From positions 1 to 55,439 of the forward strand of contig URXE01000004.1 in NCBI GenBank assembly GCA_900551815.1: a stretch of 55,439 nt of DNA, in the 5' to 3' direction. Under the pieces are notes generated by a model. That model did no database searches and had not been told where the DNA came from. It saw only the letters and a list, made by a program, of their open reading frames with translations. Made by a program: the position numbers and the translations under genes. Origin of the DNA: an uncultured Collinsella sp. (GTDB lineage Bacteria > Actinomycetota > Coriobacteriia > Coriobacteriales > Coriobacteriaceae). Positions 37,156 through 45,547 of this stretch are shown here, piece by piece (within the stretch, counting starts at the first letter, position 1; each line of letters starts with the position of its first letter).

Positions 37156-39459
37156 TCACGGTCGCTGGCATCGCATCGCAAAGCCCTTCGCAGTCGGCGT
37201 GACGGTAATGTCGCCGTGTTCGATGGTGCATGCGAACGCACCACCCGCTTCCTTAACGGCATCGATGCAGACATCCGACGGATGGCCGTAACGATTTCCC
37301 TCGCCCGCACTCGCGACAGAGAGCTCGGGCTTAAGCGTGCCCAGCAGGTCTGTGTCGACGGAAACTTTTGAGCCGTGATGCCCTAGCTTGAGCACATCGA
37401 TATCACCCACCTCCTGTACAAACTCGCGCTCTTGATTGAGCTCGGCATCACCAGTGAGGAGCACGCGCAGGCTCTTGCCTTCCTGAGCATAGGAGAGCAG
37501 CAAAACAAGAGAGTCCTCATTGCCCTCGCCATCCACCTTGTCAAACGGCCACATCACACGTGTCCGAAATGCGCCGATATCGACCGTGTCTCCGCAAGCC
37601 ACCTGCAGATACGTTACGCCCGGGCGATTTAGGACCTCAGCGGGCGCGCCATCAAGCGCATCGGTCGCGACCGCAATGGTTCCAACCGAAAACTGATCGA
37701 GTACATCGGGAAGACCACCCCAATGGTCCTCGTCCCAATGCGTCACGAAGACGGCATCGATATGATGGACGTTATTGCGAACCAACGCCGATACCACGCG
37801 CTCATCGAGCCCACAGTCGACGAGCGCCACAGCGCCACCCTGACGAACCAGAATCGCATCGGCCTGGCCAACATCAAGGACCGTCACCGAAGGCGGAGCG
37901 AAGCGATCCCAGTAGATGTACGGAATCGCAGCCAAGAGCACCAGGCATGCAAGCCCCGCCGCCATGGGGCGTGCGCGGGGACGTGGCCACCAGACCAAGA
38001 GGACCGCCAGCGCGAACGGCACCACGTATACCCAGACCGTATCGGGCGGTACGCTAACGGATGCGCCCGGAACAGCAGCAAAAAGCTGCTCAAAGAACAG
38101 CGCACAGCGAGCGACGACCATGGGCACCACGAGCGCCCCCTGGCGCAACAGCGGCACAAGCGAGCAGGGCGACAGCACAACCGACGAAGCGAGCAGCACG
38201 CTTATCACCGGACCGATCACGGCATTTGCGAGCGGGGCAATGAGGGAAAACGTCCCGAATGCGGGAATGGTAACGGGAAGAGTCGCCAGCTGCGAGCACA
38301 GTGTGACGGACAAAATACTGGCAACCCCCGAGGGCACGCCCAGCTCAACCAAGGCGTAGGTGGCGTAGGGGCAAAAACAAAGGATGGCAAATACGCTGGC
38401 GCACGAAAGCTGAAAACCCATCTCGAACAATACCGTCGGACGCAGCAACACAAAGATTGCCATGGTCACAAACAGAGCCGAGAGGCCATGCCGACGACGT
38501 CCGGCGCCGTTGGCGACAAGCGTCGCCGCCACCATACAGCACGCGCGCACGGCCGAGGGCGAGGCGCCCGTAAAGACGGCATAGGCAGCGAGGGCCAGCA
38601 CCAACAGCCCCCGCTGCAGTCCACGAGAGAGACGCGTCTTTTGCAGGGCGCTCTCAATCACAAACCCCACGATGGCAAGATGGCTGCCTGAGACGGCGAT
38701 AAGATGCGCCGTTCCCGTCACCGAAAACCAATCGCCCGCCGGCTGGGCGCGCAGCTCGGCAGAACGACCGCAGACGACACCGGCTATGAGCGCACGCGCC
38801 GGGTCGGTCGCAGGCGCGATGGACGCAAGCAGCCCATTTCGCAGCCGAAGCAGCGGCCCCGGAGAGCCCTCATCGACCGACACAATCCGAACGGCTTTAA
38901 CCTTGCGCACCTCGCCTCGGAGCACGCGCGAGCGCCCATACGCATCGTTCTCAAAGCGCGAAACGCGGCCGATAACACGCACATGAGACCCGGCACCAAG
39001 CTCGCGGTCGCACGACAGGCGAACCTCACCCAAGCGCCTGCCGTCCACGCATGTTTCGCAGGTGTAGGAATACGTCCCATCGTTTATGGTCGGATCACCC
39101 TGCACGACAAACTCGAGACTGCTTGCCGCTCGACCGTCGAGCGCCTTCGTGGCACTTAGCGCACACACAGCCCACCACGCCGAAACAATCAAGCCCGCCA
39201 GCAAACCGATAGCTACGGCATATAGCCAACGTTTCCACAGGACAAGTCGCTCACAAGATCGAGCCAGCACCATGCACAGCGACGCCGCAACCGAAATAAC
39301 TACAAGCGGTCCGACCGCCGATGTCTGCTCCCCCAGTATCGCATCGGCGGCCACGTTGAGCACCAAGACACAGCTAACGCACAGGCCGGCACACAAGGCC
39401 ATCGTCCATGGCATGAGGGGCCGCGGGGGCATCACATGCTCGCGCTCGAGCGTACTCAT
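37156..39459 (-). CDS. comEC: Competence protein ComEC/Rec2, DNA uptake channel
   Basis: Inner-membrane channel that passes single-stranded DNA during natural transformation. It has 767 residues. N-terminal helices and an OB-like extracellular domain (with cysteines at CETC and CDREL that could be oxidised) cover about 1-200. The ComEC membrane domain is about 215-500 with the HLIAVSGSHLAIVG signature. A C-terminal metallo-beta-lactamase-like domain starts at VTVLDVGQADA, with HWDEDHWGG at 574-582; this domain likely degrades the non-transforming strand. The ATG overlaps the comEA stop (ATGA). No frameshift or stop is present. Confidence 0.96.
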   Translation of the reverse strand: MSTLEREHVMPPRPLMPWTMALCAGLCVSCVLVLNVAADAILGEQTSAVGPLVVISVAASLCMVLARSCERLVLWKRWLYAVAIGLLAGLIVSAWWAVCALSATKALDGRAASSLEFVVQGDPTINDGTYSYTCETCVDGRRLGEVRLSCDRELGAGSHVRVIGRVSRFENDAYGRSRVLRGEVRKVKAVRIVSVDEGSPGPLLRLRNGLLASIAPATDPARALIAGVVCGRSAELRAQPAGDWFSVTGTAHLIAVSGSHLAIVGFVIESALQKTRLSRGLQRGLLVLALAAYAVFTGASPSAVRACCMVAATLVANGAGRRRHGLSALFVTMAIFVLLRPTVLFEMGFQLSCASVFAILCFCPYATYALVELGVPSGVASILSVTLCSQLATLPVTIPAFGTFSLIAPLANAVIGPVISVLLASSVVLSPCSLVPLLRQGALVVPMVVARCALFFEQLFAAVPGASVSVPPDTVWVYVVPFALAVLLVWWPRPRARPMAAGLACLVLLAAIPYIYWDRFAPPSVTVLDVGQADAILVRQGGAVALVDCGLDERVVSALVRNNVHHIDAVFVTHWDEDHWGGLPDVLDQFSVGTIAVATDALDGAPAEVLNRPGVTYLQVACGDTVDIGAFRTRVMWPFDKVDGEGNEDSLVLLLSYAQEGKSLRVLLTGDAELNQEREFVQEVGDIDVLKLGHHGSKVSVDTDLLGTLKPELSVASAGEGNRYGHPSDVCIDAVKEAGGAFACTIEHGDITVTPTAKGFAMRCQRP

Positions 39460-40166
39460 ACGCAGATGCAATCTTTGATTTTGGCGAGCTTCTTCTCACC
39501 GATTCCCGATACGCGCATCAGGTCATCGACTGAGGCAAAAGCACCGTTCTTTGTCCGCTCATCGATAATCGACTGAGCCATAGAAGGCCCAATGCCCGAG
39601 AGCGTCTGCAGCTCCGCAGCACTTGCCGTATTGATGTTCACGAGCCTCGACGAAGACCCCGCGCCAGGGGTCGAGGCAGCACTACTTTCGGCCCCGCCGA
39701 CCGCCGCAGCCGCTTGTTGCTCCCCCACCGTCGGAACATATATCTTTTGGCCATCTGTGATCTTGGACGCACGGTTAAGCCCTGTCACATCCGCCTCGGC
39801 CGTAAGCCCTCCGGCGGCATCGATCGCTTGGGACACCCGCGCTCCATCTTTGAGCCGGTACACGCCAGGCCTCGCAACGGCTCCATCAACATCGACGTAC
39901 ACCTCGGCAGCAGAAGAACTCTTGGCCGAAGACTCATCGGCATCATCAGGAGACGCATCCCCAGCCCCGCGCACATCCGTGGCGCTCGCCTCATCACTAC
40001 GCTCAAACGACACATCGCTGGAGCGGCTACTAAAACTTGCCATCGCTAAGCCGCTCGCGGCAGCAATGACAATCAGAATCGCCACGACCGCCGCCTTATG
40101 GCCGAGCAGCTTTTCTGCCCAGCGGTCCATCCGTTTAACCCGTTCGTGTTGCTCGCGCTGCGCCAT
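39456..40166 (-). CDS. comEA: Competence protein ComEA, DNA receptor
   Basis: Membrane-anchored DNA-binding protein that hands DNA to ComEC. The ATG at 40166 has GGGAGG eight bases upstream and gives 236 residues. A cytoplasmic lead is followed by one membrane helix (about 25-46), an Asp/Ser-rich spacer (48-88), an SLBB domain (88-145, VYVDVDGAVARPGVYRL opening) and a helix-hairpin-helix DNA-binding domain (174-236, VNINTASAAELQTLSGIG opening). This is the standard ComEA plan. Its upstream region shares a repeat with recA. Confidence 0.95.
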   Translation of the reverse strand: MAQREQHERVKRMDRWAEKLLGHKAAVVAILIVIAAASGLAMASFSSRSSDVSFERSDEASATDVRGAGDASPDDADESSAKSSSAAEVYVDVDGAVARPGVYRLKDGARVSQAIDAAGGLTAEADVTGLNRASKITDGQKIYVPTVGEQQAAAAVGGAESSAASTPGAGSSSRLVNINTASAAELQTLSGIGPSMAQSIIDERTKNGAFASVDDLMRVSGIGEKKLAKIKDCICV

Positions 40167-40223
40167 AGCAAACACCTCCCAACAACATCGTGTCAGGAAA
40201 ACGCAGCAAAACGAACCGCATGG

Positions 40224-40263
40224 ACAAACCAGTTTTGACGGTCAAACCAAATACCGACCAAAA
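40224..40263 (-). promoter_or_regulatory. CCAAA 11-bp repeats and inverted repeat upstream of comEA
   Basis: CCAAA starts at 40247 and 40258 (11 bases apart), and a looser ACAAA starts at 40224, a 23-base interval also seen in the recA array. Between them TTTGAC-G-GTCAAA (40234-40246) forms an inverted repeat. No convincing -10 hexamer follows, which would fit an activated promoter. The units lie about 80-95 bases before the start codon. Confidence 0.5.
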
Positions 40264-40333
40264 CCTTGCGCGAACATGTCCATTTATTCAGTCACGCGTC
40301 AGCGAATGAACATCTTGACATCATTTGCCCAGA

Positions 40334-40370
40334 TAGCAAAAGACCGACGATACAGGCGCATCGTCGGTCT
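40334..40370 (-). terminator. Rho-independent terminator of thiI operon
   Basis: Perfect 11-bp stem (40341-40351 with 40360-40370), 8-base loop, followed on the minus strand by TTTTGCTAT. It isolates comEA from the mihF-gmk-rpoZ-thiI operon. Confidence 0.92.
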
Positions 40371-40380
40371 ATGCAGGCAA

Positions 40381-41625
40381 TTACTCGTGATCTTGGTAAA
40401 TCTCACGCGGAGCAAGCTCCGAATGTTTGCGTTTTAAGGTCTTAGGGGCCTTATACGTGTTGCTGGAGAAGTCGATGTACTCGGTCTGCTTAAGCAGGCG
40501 CTCGATCATCTCCTCGTGGTCGAACAGCTCCCAGGCCTCATGCACGGCATCGAGTTTGGCGTGCGTCTCGGGACGACGCGGCATAAACAGCGTGCAGCAG
40601 TCGGGCGCTGCCTCAGTAGATATATCGAACGTGCCGATCTCCTGAGCGCGCGCAATGATCTCCCGCTTGTCAGACCCGATGAGCGGACGGAACACAGGAA
40701 TCTTCACGGCCTCGTTGACGGCCATGATGTTCTCGAGCGTCTGGGAGGCAACCTGACCGAGCGACTCGCCGGTCACGATGGCCTTGGCGCCCTCGATATG
40801 CGCGATGCGCTCGGCAACCGAATACATGATGCGGCGATACATGATCACGCGTAGGTTACTGGGGCAGGCGACGGAAATCTCACGCTGGCAATCGCCAAAC
40901 GGTACCACGTACAGGCGGCCGATCTGGACACCCGGCTCAAGCGCACGGATGATGTCCTGCACCAAATACTCGCTCGTATCGGGCGTCTGCGGACGACCGG
41001 AGAAATGTACCGGCACGCACACCGCGCCGCGACGCGCGAGCATCCAGGTCGCCACCGGAGAATCGATACCCGACGACAGAAGCGTCACGACCTTGCCGGC
41101 AGAACCCACCGGAAGGCCGCCCACGCCGCGCTCAGAGCGCGCATACACGTAGACGCTACCCTGGACCACCAGTACATGCACCATCGCATCGGGGTCGTGC
41201 ATTTGAACCTTTTTATCGGGGAAGGCCTCACACAGCACCTCGCCCACCTGACGATTGATATCAATCGAAGTGAGCTCATAGTCAGTATTGGAGCGCTTGG
41301 CGTGCACCTTAAACGAATCGAAGGGGCCAAACTCGCGCAGCGCCTTGACGGCGGCGGCGCAGTACTCCTGCGGGTCGCGATTGGTGTGGTACGCCAGGGA
41401 CACACGGGCAACGCCGGGGACGGTGCGGATGACACGCGCCGCCTCGTCGGCCTGATGCTCGTTAAAGGTCACGAGGATATAACCGGAAATTCGAGACACG
41501 GCGTTCACGGAAAAGGCGGCCAAGGCCGCCTTAATGTTATCCATGAGGATATGCTCAAAATGTGCGCGGTTCTTGCCCTTCAGTCCAACCTCGTGATAGT
41601 GGACCAGGCAGACGCGAGCTGCCAT
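40381..41625 (-). CDS. thiI: tRNA 4-thiouridine synthase ThiI
   Basis: Makes s4U at position 8 of tRNA and can feed sulfur to thiamine synthesis. It has 414 residues: an N-terminal NFLD and THUMP region (about 1-165) and a PP-loop adenylation domain with SSGIDSPVA (about 184-192). DCCTLFMPRRP holds the likely active-site cysteine. There is no rhodanese domain, as in Bacillus-type ThiI, so a separate cysteine desulfurase must supply sulfur. It directly abuts rpoZ (stop and start adjacent), last gene of mihF-gmk-rpoZ-thiI. Confidence 0.95.
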   Translation of the reverse strand: MAARVCLVHYHEVGLKGKNRAHFEHILMDNIKAALAAFSVNAVSRISGYILVTFNEHQADEAARVIRTVPGVARVSLAYHTNRDPQEYCAAAVKALREFGPFDSFKVHAKRSNTDYELTSIDINRQVGEVLCEAFPDKKVQMHDPDAMVHVLVVQGSVYVYARSERGVGGLPVGSAGKVVTLLSSGIDSPVATWMLARRGAVCVPVHFSGRPQTPDTSEYLVQDIIRALEPGVQIGRLYVVPFGDCQREISVACPSNLRVIMYRRIMYSVAERIAHIEGAKAIVTGESLGQVASQTLENIMAVNEAVKIPVFRPLIGSDKREIIARAQEIGTFDISTEAAPDCCTLFMPRRPETHAKLDAVHEAWELFDHEEMIERLLKQTEYIDFSSNTYKAPKTLKRKHSELAPREIYQDHE

Positions 41626-41907
41626 TTAGGCTTCAGCAACCTTATGGCCGAGCGCCTTCTCATAACGGGCCTCGTCGTAGGAGATATCGCCGTCGACGAT
41701 CTCGTCCATAGCCATCGAGATGGTATCGGCGCCGGAGAGCGCGATGGTGATGTCGTCGACATCCTGAACGGCAAGCACGCGGTTATGCTGACCACGCAGC
41801 ATGCTATTGATGTCGCAGGCACGCTTGGAGGCAAGCGAAGCGAGCAGGAAACGGTTGTGATCGGTCTTCTCCAGAAGATCGTCAATGCAAGGCTTTACAA
41901 CGGACAC
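41626..41907 (-). CDS. rpoZ: DNA-directed RNA polymerase omega subunit
   Basis: Small subunit aiding polymerase assembly. It has 93 residues, with the family region NRFLLASLASKRACDINSML near residues 18-37, shown by its ends NRFLLAS and ACDINSML. Start is GTG with GAGG close upstream. It follows gmk by 5 bases, the universal gmk-rpoZ pair. The C-terminal YDEARYEKALGHKVAEA is typical. Confidence 0.95.
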   Translation of the reverse strand: MSVVKPCIDDLLEKTDHNRFLLASLASKRACDINSMLRGQHNRVLAVQDVDDITIALSGADTISMAMDEIVDGDISYDEARYEKALGHKVAEA

Positions 41908-41912
41908 GGACC

Positions 41913-42482
41913 TCAGATCCTTTCATGCATATCGAGAACGCGAACGAGTTCATCGGTCGCGCGGTCGAGATCATCATTCACCACGACTTCGTCGTAGCGG
42001 TCGGCAAGGGCAAGCTCATGGGCGGCGTTTGCCATACGCAGCTCGATCGTCTCGGGCGTCTCGGTACCGCGACCGACCAGACGCTCGCGGAGCACCTCGA
42101 GCGAGGGTGGCTTGATAAAGATCAGCACGGCCTCGGGAAAACGCTCCTTGACCTGCAGGGCACCCTGGACATCGATCTCCAAGATGAGAGACGAACCAGA
42201 GGCGAGCTTGGACTGAACCTCGCTCACCAACGTGCCGTAGCAGTTACCGTGGACCTCGGCCCACTCAACAAACTCACCGTTTGCCACGCGGCGGTCGAAC
42301 TCCTCGCGCGTCAGGAAAAAGTAATTGACGCCATCGACCTCGCCTTTGCGTGGGGCTCGCGTGGTAGCCGAAACCGTCAGGCCCAGGTTAAAGCGACGCT
42401 CGCGCACACGAGTGACGAGCGTGCCCTTGCCCGCGCCTGACGGTCCAGAAATCACAAAGAGCTTTGAATCCTGAGCGCTCAC
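41913..42482 (-). CDS. gmk: Guanylate kinase
   Basis: Phosphorylates GMP to GDP. It has 189 residues. The P-loop GPSGAGKGT is near residue 13; GMP-binding residues are in SATTRAPRKGEVDGVNY; VEWAEVHGNCYGT and IDVQGA follow. The GTG start directly abuts the mihF stop (TAA then GTG), so it is coupled to mihF. Confidence 0.97.
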   Translation of the reverse strand: MSAQDSKLFVISGPSGAGKGTLVTRVRERRFNLGLTVSATTRAPRKGEVDGVNYFFLTREEFDRRVANGEFVEWAEVHGNCYGTLVSEVQSKLASGSSLILEIDVQGALQVKERFPEAVLIFIKPPSLEVLRERLVGRGTETPETIELRMANAAHELALADRYDEVVVNDDLDRATDELVRVLDMHERI

Positions 42483-42791
42483 TTATTTGGTCAGCTGCTC
42501 GAGGAGCTGCTCGCGCTGACGGACACCAAGGCCCTGGACGCGACGGGTAGCGGAGATGCCGAGCTCCTCCATGATCTTGGCGGCCTTGGCCTTACCATAA
42601 CCGGGGAGAGACTCGATGAGGGTGGAAACCTTCATGCGGGAAGCAATGGGGTCATCGGAGTTGAGCACGGACTCGAGGGACTTCTCGCCCTTCTTGATCT
42701 GCTCACGGAGCTCTGCGCGAGCGTGACGTGCGGCGGCAGCCTTCTCAAGAGCCTGCTTGCGCTGCTCATCGGTAAGCTGAGGGAGTGCCAT
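42483..42791 (-). CDS. mihF: Actinobacterial-type integration host factor (mIHF)
   Basis: Nucleoid-associated DNA-binding protein of actinobacteria, unrelated in sequence to HU/IHF. The ATG at 42791 has GGAGG five to six bases before and gives 102 residues. The N-terminal helix is rich in Lys/Arg/Ala (MALPQLTDEQRKQALEKA), followed by a helix-two-turn-helix region with IESLPGYGKAKAAKIMEELGI and RRVQGLGVRQREQLL. The order mihF-gmk-rpoZ downstream of pyrimidine genes matches Mycobacterium. It has a large inverted repeat in its promoter region. Confidence 0.93.
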   Translation of the reverse strand: MALPQLTDEQRKQALEKAAAARHARAELREQIKKGEKSLESVLNSDDPIASRMKVSTLIESLPGYGKAKAAKIMEELGISATRRVQGLGVRQREQLLEQLTK

Positions 42792-42832
42792 TCGTACCTC
42801 CAAATAGTTGGGTTATATCTGATTCATTATTT

Positions 42833-42864
42833 GGCATTTTAGCACGTAAAACGTACAAAATGCC
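42833..42864 (-). promoter_or_regulatory. 32-base inverted repeat in the mihF promoter region
   Basis: GGCATTTT at 42833-42840 pairs with AAAATGCC at 42857-42864, and inner ACGT sequences (42844-42847 and 42851-42854) also pair. On the minus strand it includes TGCTAAAAT, an extended -10-like element. It may be an operator over the mihF promoter. Confidence 0.45.
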
Positions 42865-42917
42865 CAATCGCGGCTCCATAGGTTAGACGATACCCGCAAA
42901 AAGTGCAATATATCGCG

Positions 42918-42985
42918 CTAAAAGATGAGCCCCTGACCTGCGATTCCACACAAAGGATGGGAAAGTTTTCGCAGGCACAGGGGCT
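42918..42985 (-). terminator. Long hairpin after pyrF, probable operon terminator
   Basis: Arms AGCCCCTG plus CCTGCGA pair with TCGCAGG plus CAGGGGCT (about 15 bp with a small bulge), leaving a loop of about 25 bases. On the minus strand it is followed by CATCTTTT. It starts 46 bases after the pyrF stop. The large loop is unusual for a simple terminator. Confidence 0.5.
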
Positions 42986-43030
42986 AATTTGTGCTAATGA
43001 GACCCAAAAGTGGTGACTTAAGGGAATCTT

Positions 43031-43747
43031 TTAGGCGACGTTTTCGACCAGCTCGGCAACGATGGCGTCAAACGCGGCAACCGGATCGTCGGCGCCGGTA
43101 ATGGGGCGGCCCACCACGATATGGCTCGCGCCGCGCTCGATAGCCTGGGAAGGCGTGGCCACGCGGGACTGATCGCCCAGCGCAGCGCCAACCGGACGCA
43201 CGCCCGGGGTCACGATCAACGCATCGGGGCCCAGAAGTTCACGCATGTCATGAGCCTCCATCGGCGAGCACACGATGCCGTCGATACCGTTGACCTGGGC
43301 GAGTTTTGCCAGACGGGCGGCCTCCTCGGCAACGGGCGACTCGACACCGATCTCGCTCAGCGCATCCTGATTCATGCTCGTAAGCACGGTGATGGCGACG
43401 AGCTTGGCTCGATCATCGCGCGCTTCCTCAGCCCCCTCACGGCAGGCGGCGAGCATAGCACCCGAACCCAAGCCATGAACCGAAAGCAGGTCGGCACCGG
43501 CAAGCGAGGCCGAACGAGCGGCACCGCGCACCTGATGCGGAATGTCATGGAACTTAAGGTCGAGGAAGACCTTGAAGCCCAGGTCCTTAAAGGTCTTGAC
43601 GATCTCGGGACCTTCGGCGTAATAGAGCGTCATACCCACTTTAAGCCAGGCGGCATGGCCCGAAAGCTCATGGGCGAGCTCGAGCGCACGCTCACGGTCG
43701 CAGTCGAGGGCGACGATAACGCGGTCGCGGGCATCGGTCTCTAGCAT
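43031..43747 (-). CDS. pyrF: Orotidine 5'-phosphate decarboxylase
   Basis: Last step of UMP synthesis. It has 238 residues, a TIM barrel of the short bacterial type. The catalytic Asp/Lys network is in FLDLKFHDIPHQV (about residue 60); phosphate-binding segments are TPGVRPVG and VVGRPITGA. The ATG lies 7 bases inside the pyrD end. It is the last gene of pyrR-B-C-K-D-F. Confidence 0.97.
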   Translation of the reverse strand: MLETDARDRVIVALDCDRERALELAHELSGHAAWLKVGMTLYYAEGPEIVKTFKDLGFKVFLDLKFHDIPHQVRGAARSASLAGADLLSVHGLGSGAMLAACREGAEEARDDRAKLVAITVLTSMNQDALSEIGVESPVAEEAARLAKLAQVNGIDGIVCSPMEAHDMRELLGPDALIVTPGVRPVGAALGDQSRVATPSQAIERGASHIVVGRPITGADDPVAAFDAIVAELVENVA

Positions 43748-44664
43748 TCGAAAGCACCTACCAGCTCGTTGATGTCCTTCACGCCCTGGGACTCGGCCCA
43801 GGCCTCGAGCTCACGCGCAATCTTGAGCGAAGCGCACGGATCGACGAAGTTGGCCATACCGACCGATACGCAGGTAGCGCCAGCCAGGATAAACTCGGCC
43901 GCATCCTCACCGGTCATGACGCCGCCGACGCCGTTGATGGGAATATCGACGGCCTGAGCGACTTCCCAGACCATACGCACGGCGATGTGATGGCACAGCG
44001 GGCCCGAAAGACCGCCCTTGGGCTTGGCCACACGCGACTTGCGGGTGTGGACGTCGATGGCCATACCCTGGATGGAGTTGATGACCGAAAGGCCGTCTGC
44101 TCCCTCGGCCTCGAGGGCGCGGGCGATCTCGGCGACGTTGACCGGGGCCATCTTTACGAACAGCGGCTTATCGGTCACCTTGCGGCAGGCAGCCATGACG
44201 GAAGAGGCGCCCTCGGGCGTGGAGCCCATAGCGGCACCGCCGGCGGCAATGTTGGGGCAGCTCACGTTGATCTCATAGCCGGCAGCCCAGGGGCACAGCT
44301 CGACATACATCTCGAGCGCACGGACAAACTCGTCCACGGAATGACCAGCAACCTGACAGATGACCTGGCAACCGTCCTTGGAGAGCTGTTCAAGCCACGG
44401 ACCGGACTCGCGGGCGAAAGCGGCCACACCGGGGTTCTGCAGGCCCACGGAATTGATCATGCCGCCGGGGATCTCGGCCATGCGGGGTGCGGGATTGCCG
44501 GGCCAGGGCTCGGCAGCGCAACCCTTGGTGGTGATGGCACCCAGCTGGGAGACATCGAAGAAGTTCTGGAACTGCCAACCGTAGCCAAAGGTACCGGCTG
44601 CGGTGTTGATGGGGTTCTGCATCTTGACGCCGCCGAAATCGACGGCCATGTTCACGGTACCCAC
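43741..44664 (-). CDS. pyrD: Dihydroorotate dehydrogenase B, catalytic subunit
   Basis: FMN protein oxidising dihydroorotate to orotate. It has 307 residues. The class 1 active-site cysteine is in EINVSCPNI (about residue 130), and the FMN phosphate site is GVGGVMTGEDA. Class 1B is inferred because pyrK, the FAD/2Fe-2S partner, is the adjacent upstream gene, so NAD is the acceptor. Start is GTG overlapping the pyrK stop (TAGTG). Confidence 0.97.
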   Translation of the reverse strand: MGTVNMAVDFGGVKMQNPINTAAGTFGYGWQFQNFFDVSQLGAITTKGCAAEPWPGNPAPRMAEIPGGMINSVGLQNPGVAAFARESGPWLEQLSKDGCQVICQVAGHSVDEFVRALEMYVELCPWAAGYEINVSCPNIAAGGAAMGSTPEGASSVMAACRKVTDKPLFVKMAPVNVAEIARALEAEGADGLSVINSIQGMAIDVHTRKSRVAKPKGGLSGPLCHHIAVRMVWEVAQAVDIPINGVGGVMTGEDAAEFILAGATCVSVGMANFVDPCASLKIARELEAWAESQGVKDINELVGAFEC

Positions 44665-45455
44665 TAGAAGACCACCACCTTGGAAGCATCAAACACGGGG
44701 CCGCACATGCAGGCGCCCTTCATACCGTCGACCGTCTCGACATTGCAGGTGTTGCAGGCACCAAAGCCGCAGCTCATCATGCGCTCGAGCGACACCTCGC
44801 AGTACGCGCCGGCCTCGGCGGCAGCGGCGGCGACCTTCTTCATCATGACGGCGGGACCACAGCTGGCGACGTAGTCATAACCGCCCTCGCCGAGCAGCTC
44901 GGCGGCAGAATCGGTGCAGAAGCCGTGCGTGCCCAACGAGCCGTCGTCGGTGCACACGTTGACCGTGGCTCCCAGCGCGCGGAACTCATCGACGCCCACA
45001 GCCTTGGACGCGGTGCAAAAGCCCAAGCATACGTCAACGTCCACACCCTGCTTGGCAAGCATGTCAGCCAGGCAGAGCACGGGCGGAACGCCAATGCCGC
45101 CGGCGACGAGCAGTGCTTTCCTGGTACCCTCGGGCACGAACCAGCCGCGGCCGCCAGGGCCCAGCAGGTTGGAGGTGGAGCCAGGGGCCATCTGCGACAG
45201 ACGACGGGTATCATCGCCCACGACGGCGTACCACAGCTCGACGGTGCCGGCCTCGGCGTCGGCGCGATAGAAGCTCAGGGGCACGCGAAGCAGCGAGGAA
45301 GCATCGCCCGGCACGGCGATATTCACGAACTGACCGGGCTTGAGCGCACTTGCAAGCTTGGGGGCCGAGATAACGAGCGAGAAGATGCCGTCGGCGATCT
45401 CCTGGTTCGAGACGACCTCGAAGTCGTGCATGCGTGCAGTGGAAGGTGTGGGCAT
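44664..45455 (-). CDS. pyrK: Dihydroorotate dehydrogenase B, electron-transfer subunit
   Basis: Passes electrons from PyrD FMN via 2Fe-2S and FAD to NAD. It has 263 residues: an N-terminal FAD-binding barrel (LRVPLSFYRAD near 60), a NAD-binding fold (VAGGIGVPPVL) and a C-terminal 2Fe-2S cluster with cysteines in MSCGFGACNTC and GACMCG. It precedes pyrD with overlap. GGAG lies five bases before the ATG. A 92-base gap separates it from pyrC. Confidence 0.96.
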   Translation of the reverse strand: MPTPSTARMHDFEVVSNQEIADGIFSLVISAPKLASALKPGQFVNIAVPGDASSLLRVPLSFYRADAEAGTVELWYAVVGDDTRRLSQMAPGSTSNLLGPGGRGWFVPEGTRKALLVAGGIGVPPVLCLADMLAKQGVDVDVCLGFCTASKAVGVDEFRALGATVNVCTDDGSLGTHGFCTDSAAELLGEGGYDYVASCGPAVMMKKVAAAAAEAGAYCEVSLERMMSCGFGACNTCNVETVDGMKGACMCGPVFDASKVVVF

Positions 45456-45547
45456 AGACGCTCCAATCCCCCATGCGGTTGCATGGTTCAGGCGAACAGA
45501 AAGCGCGGCACCGCAAGGGCGCCGCGCACAAAAGCGATAAGGCTATG

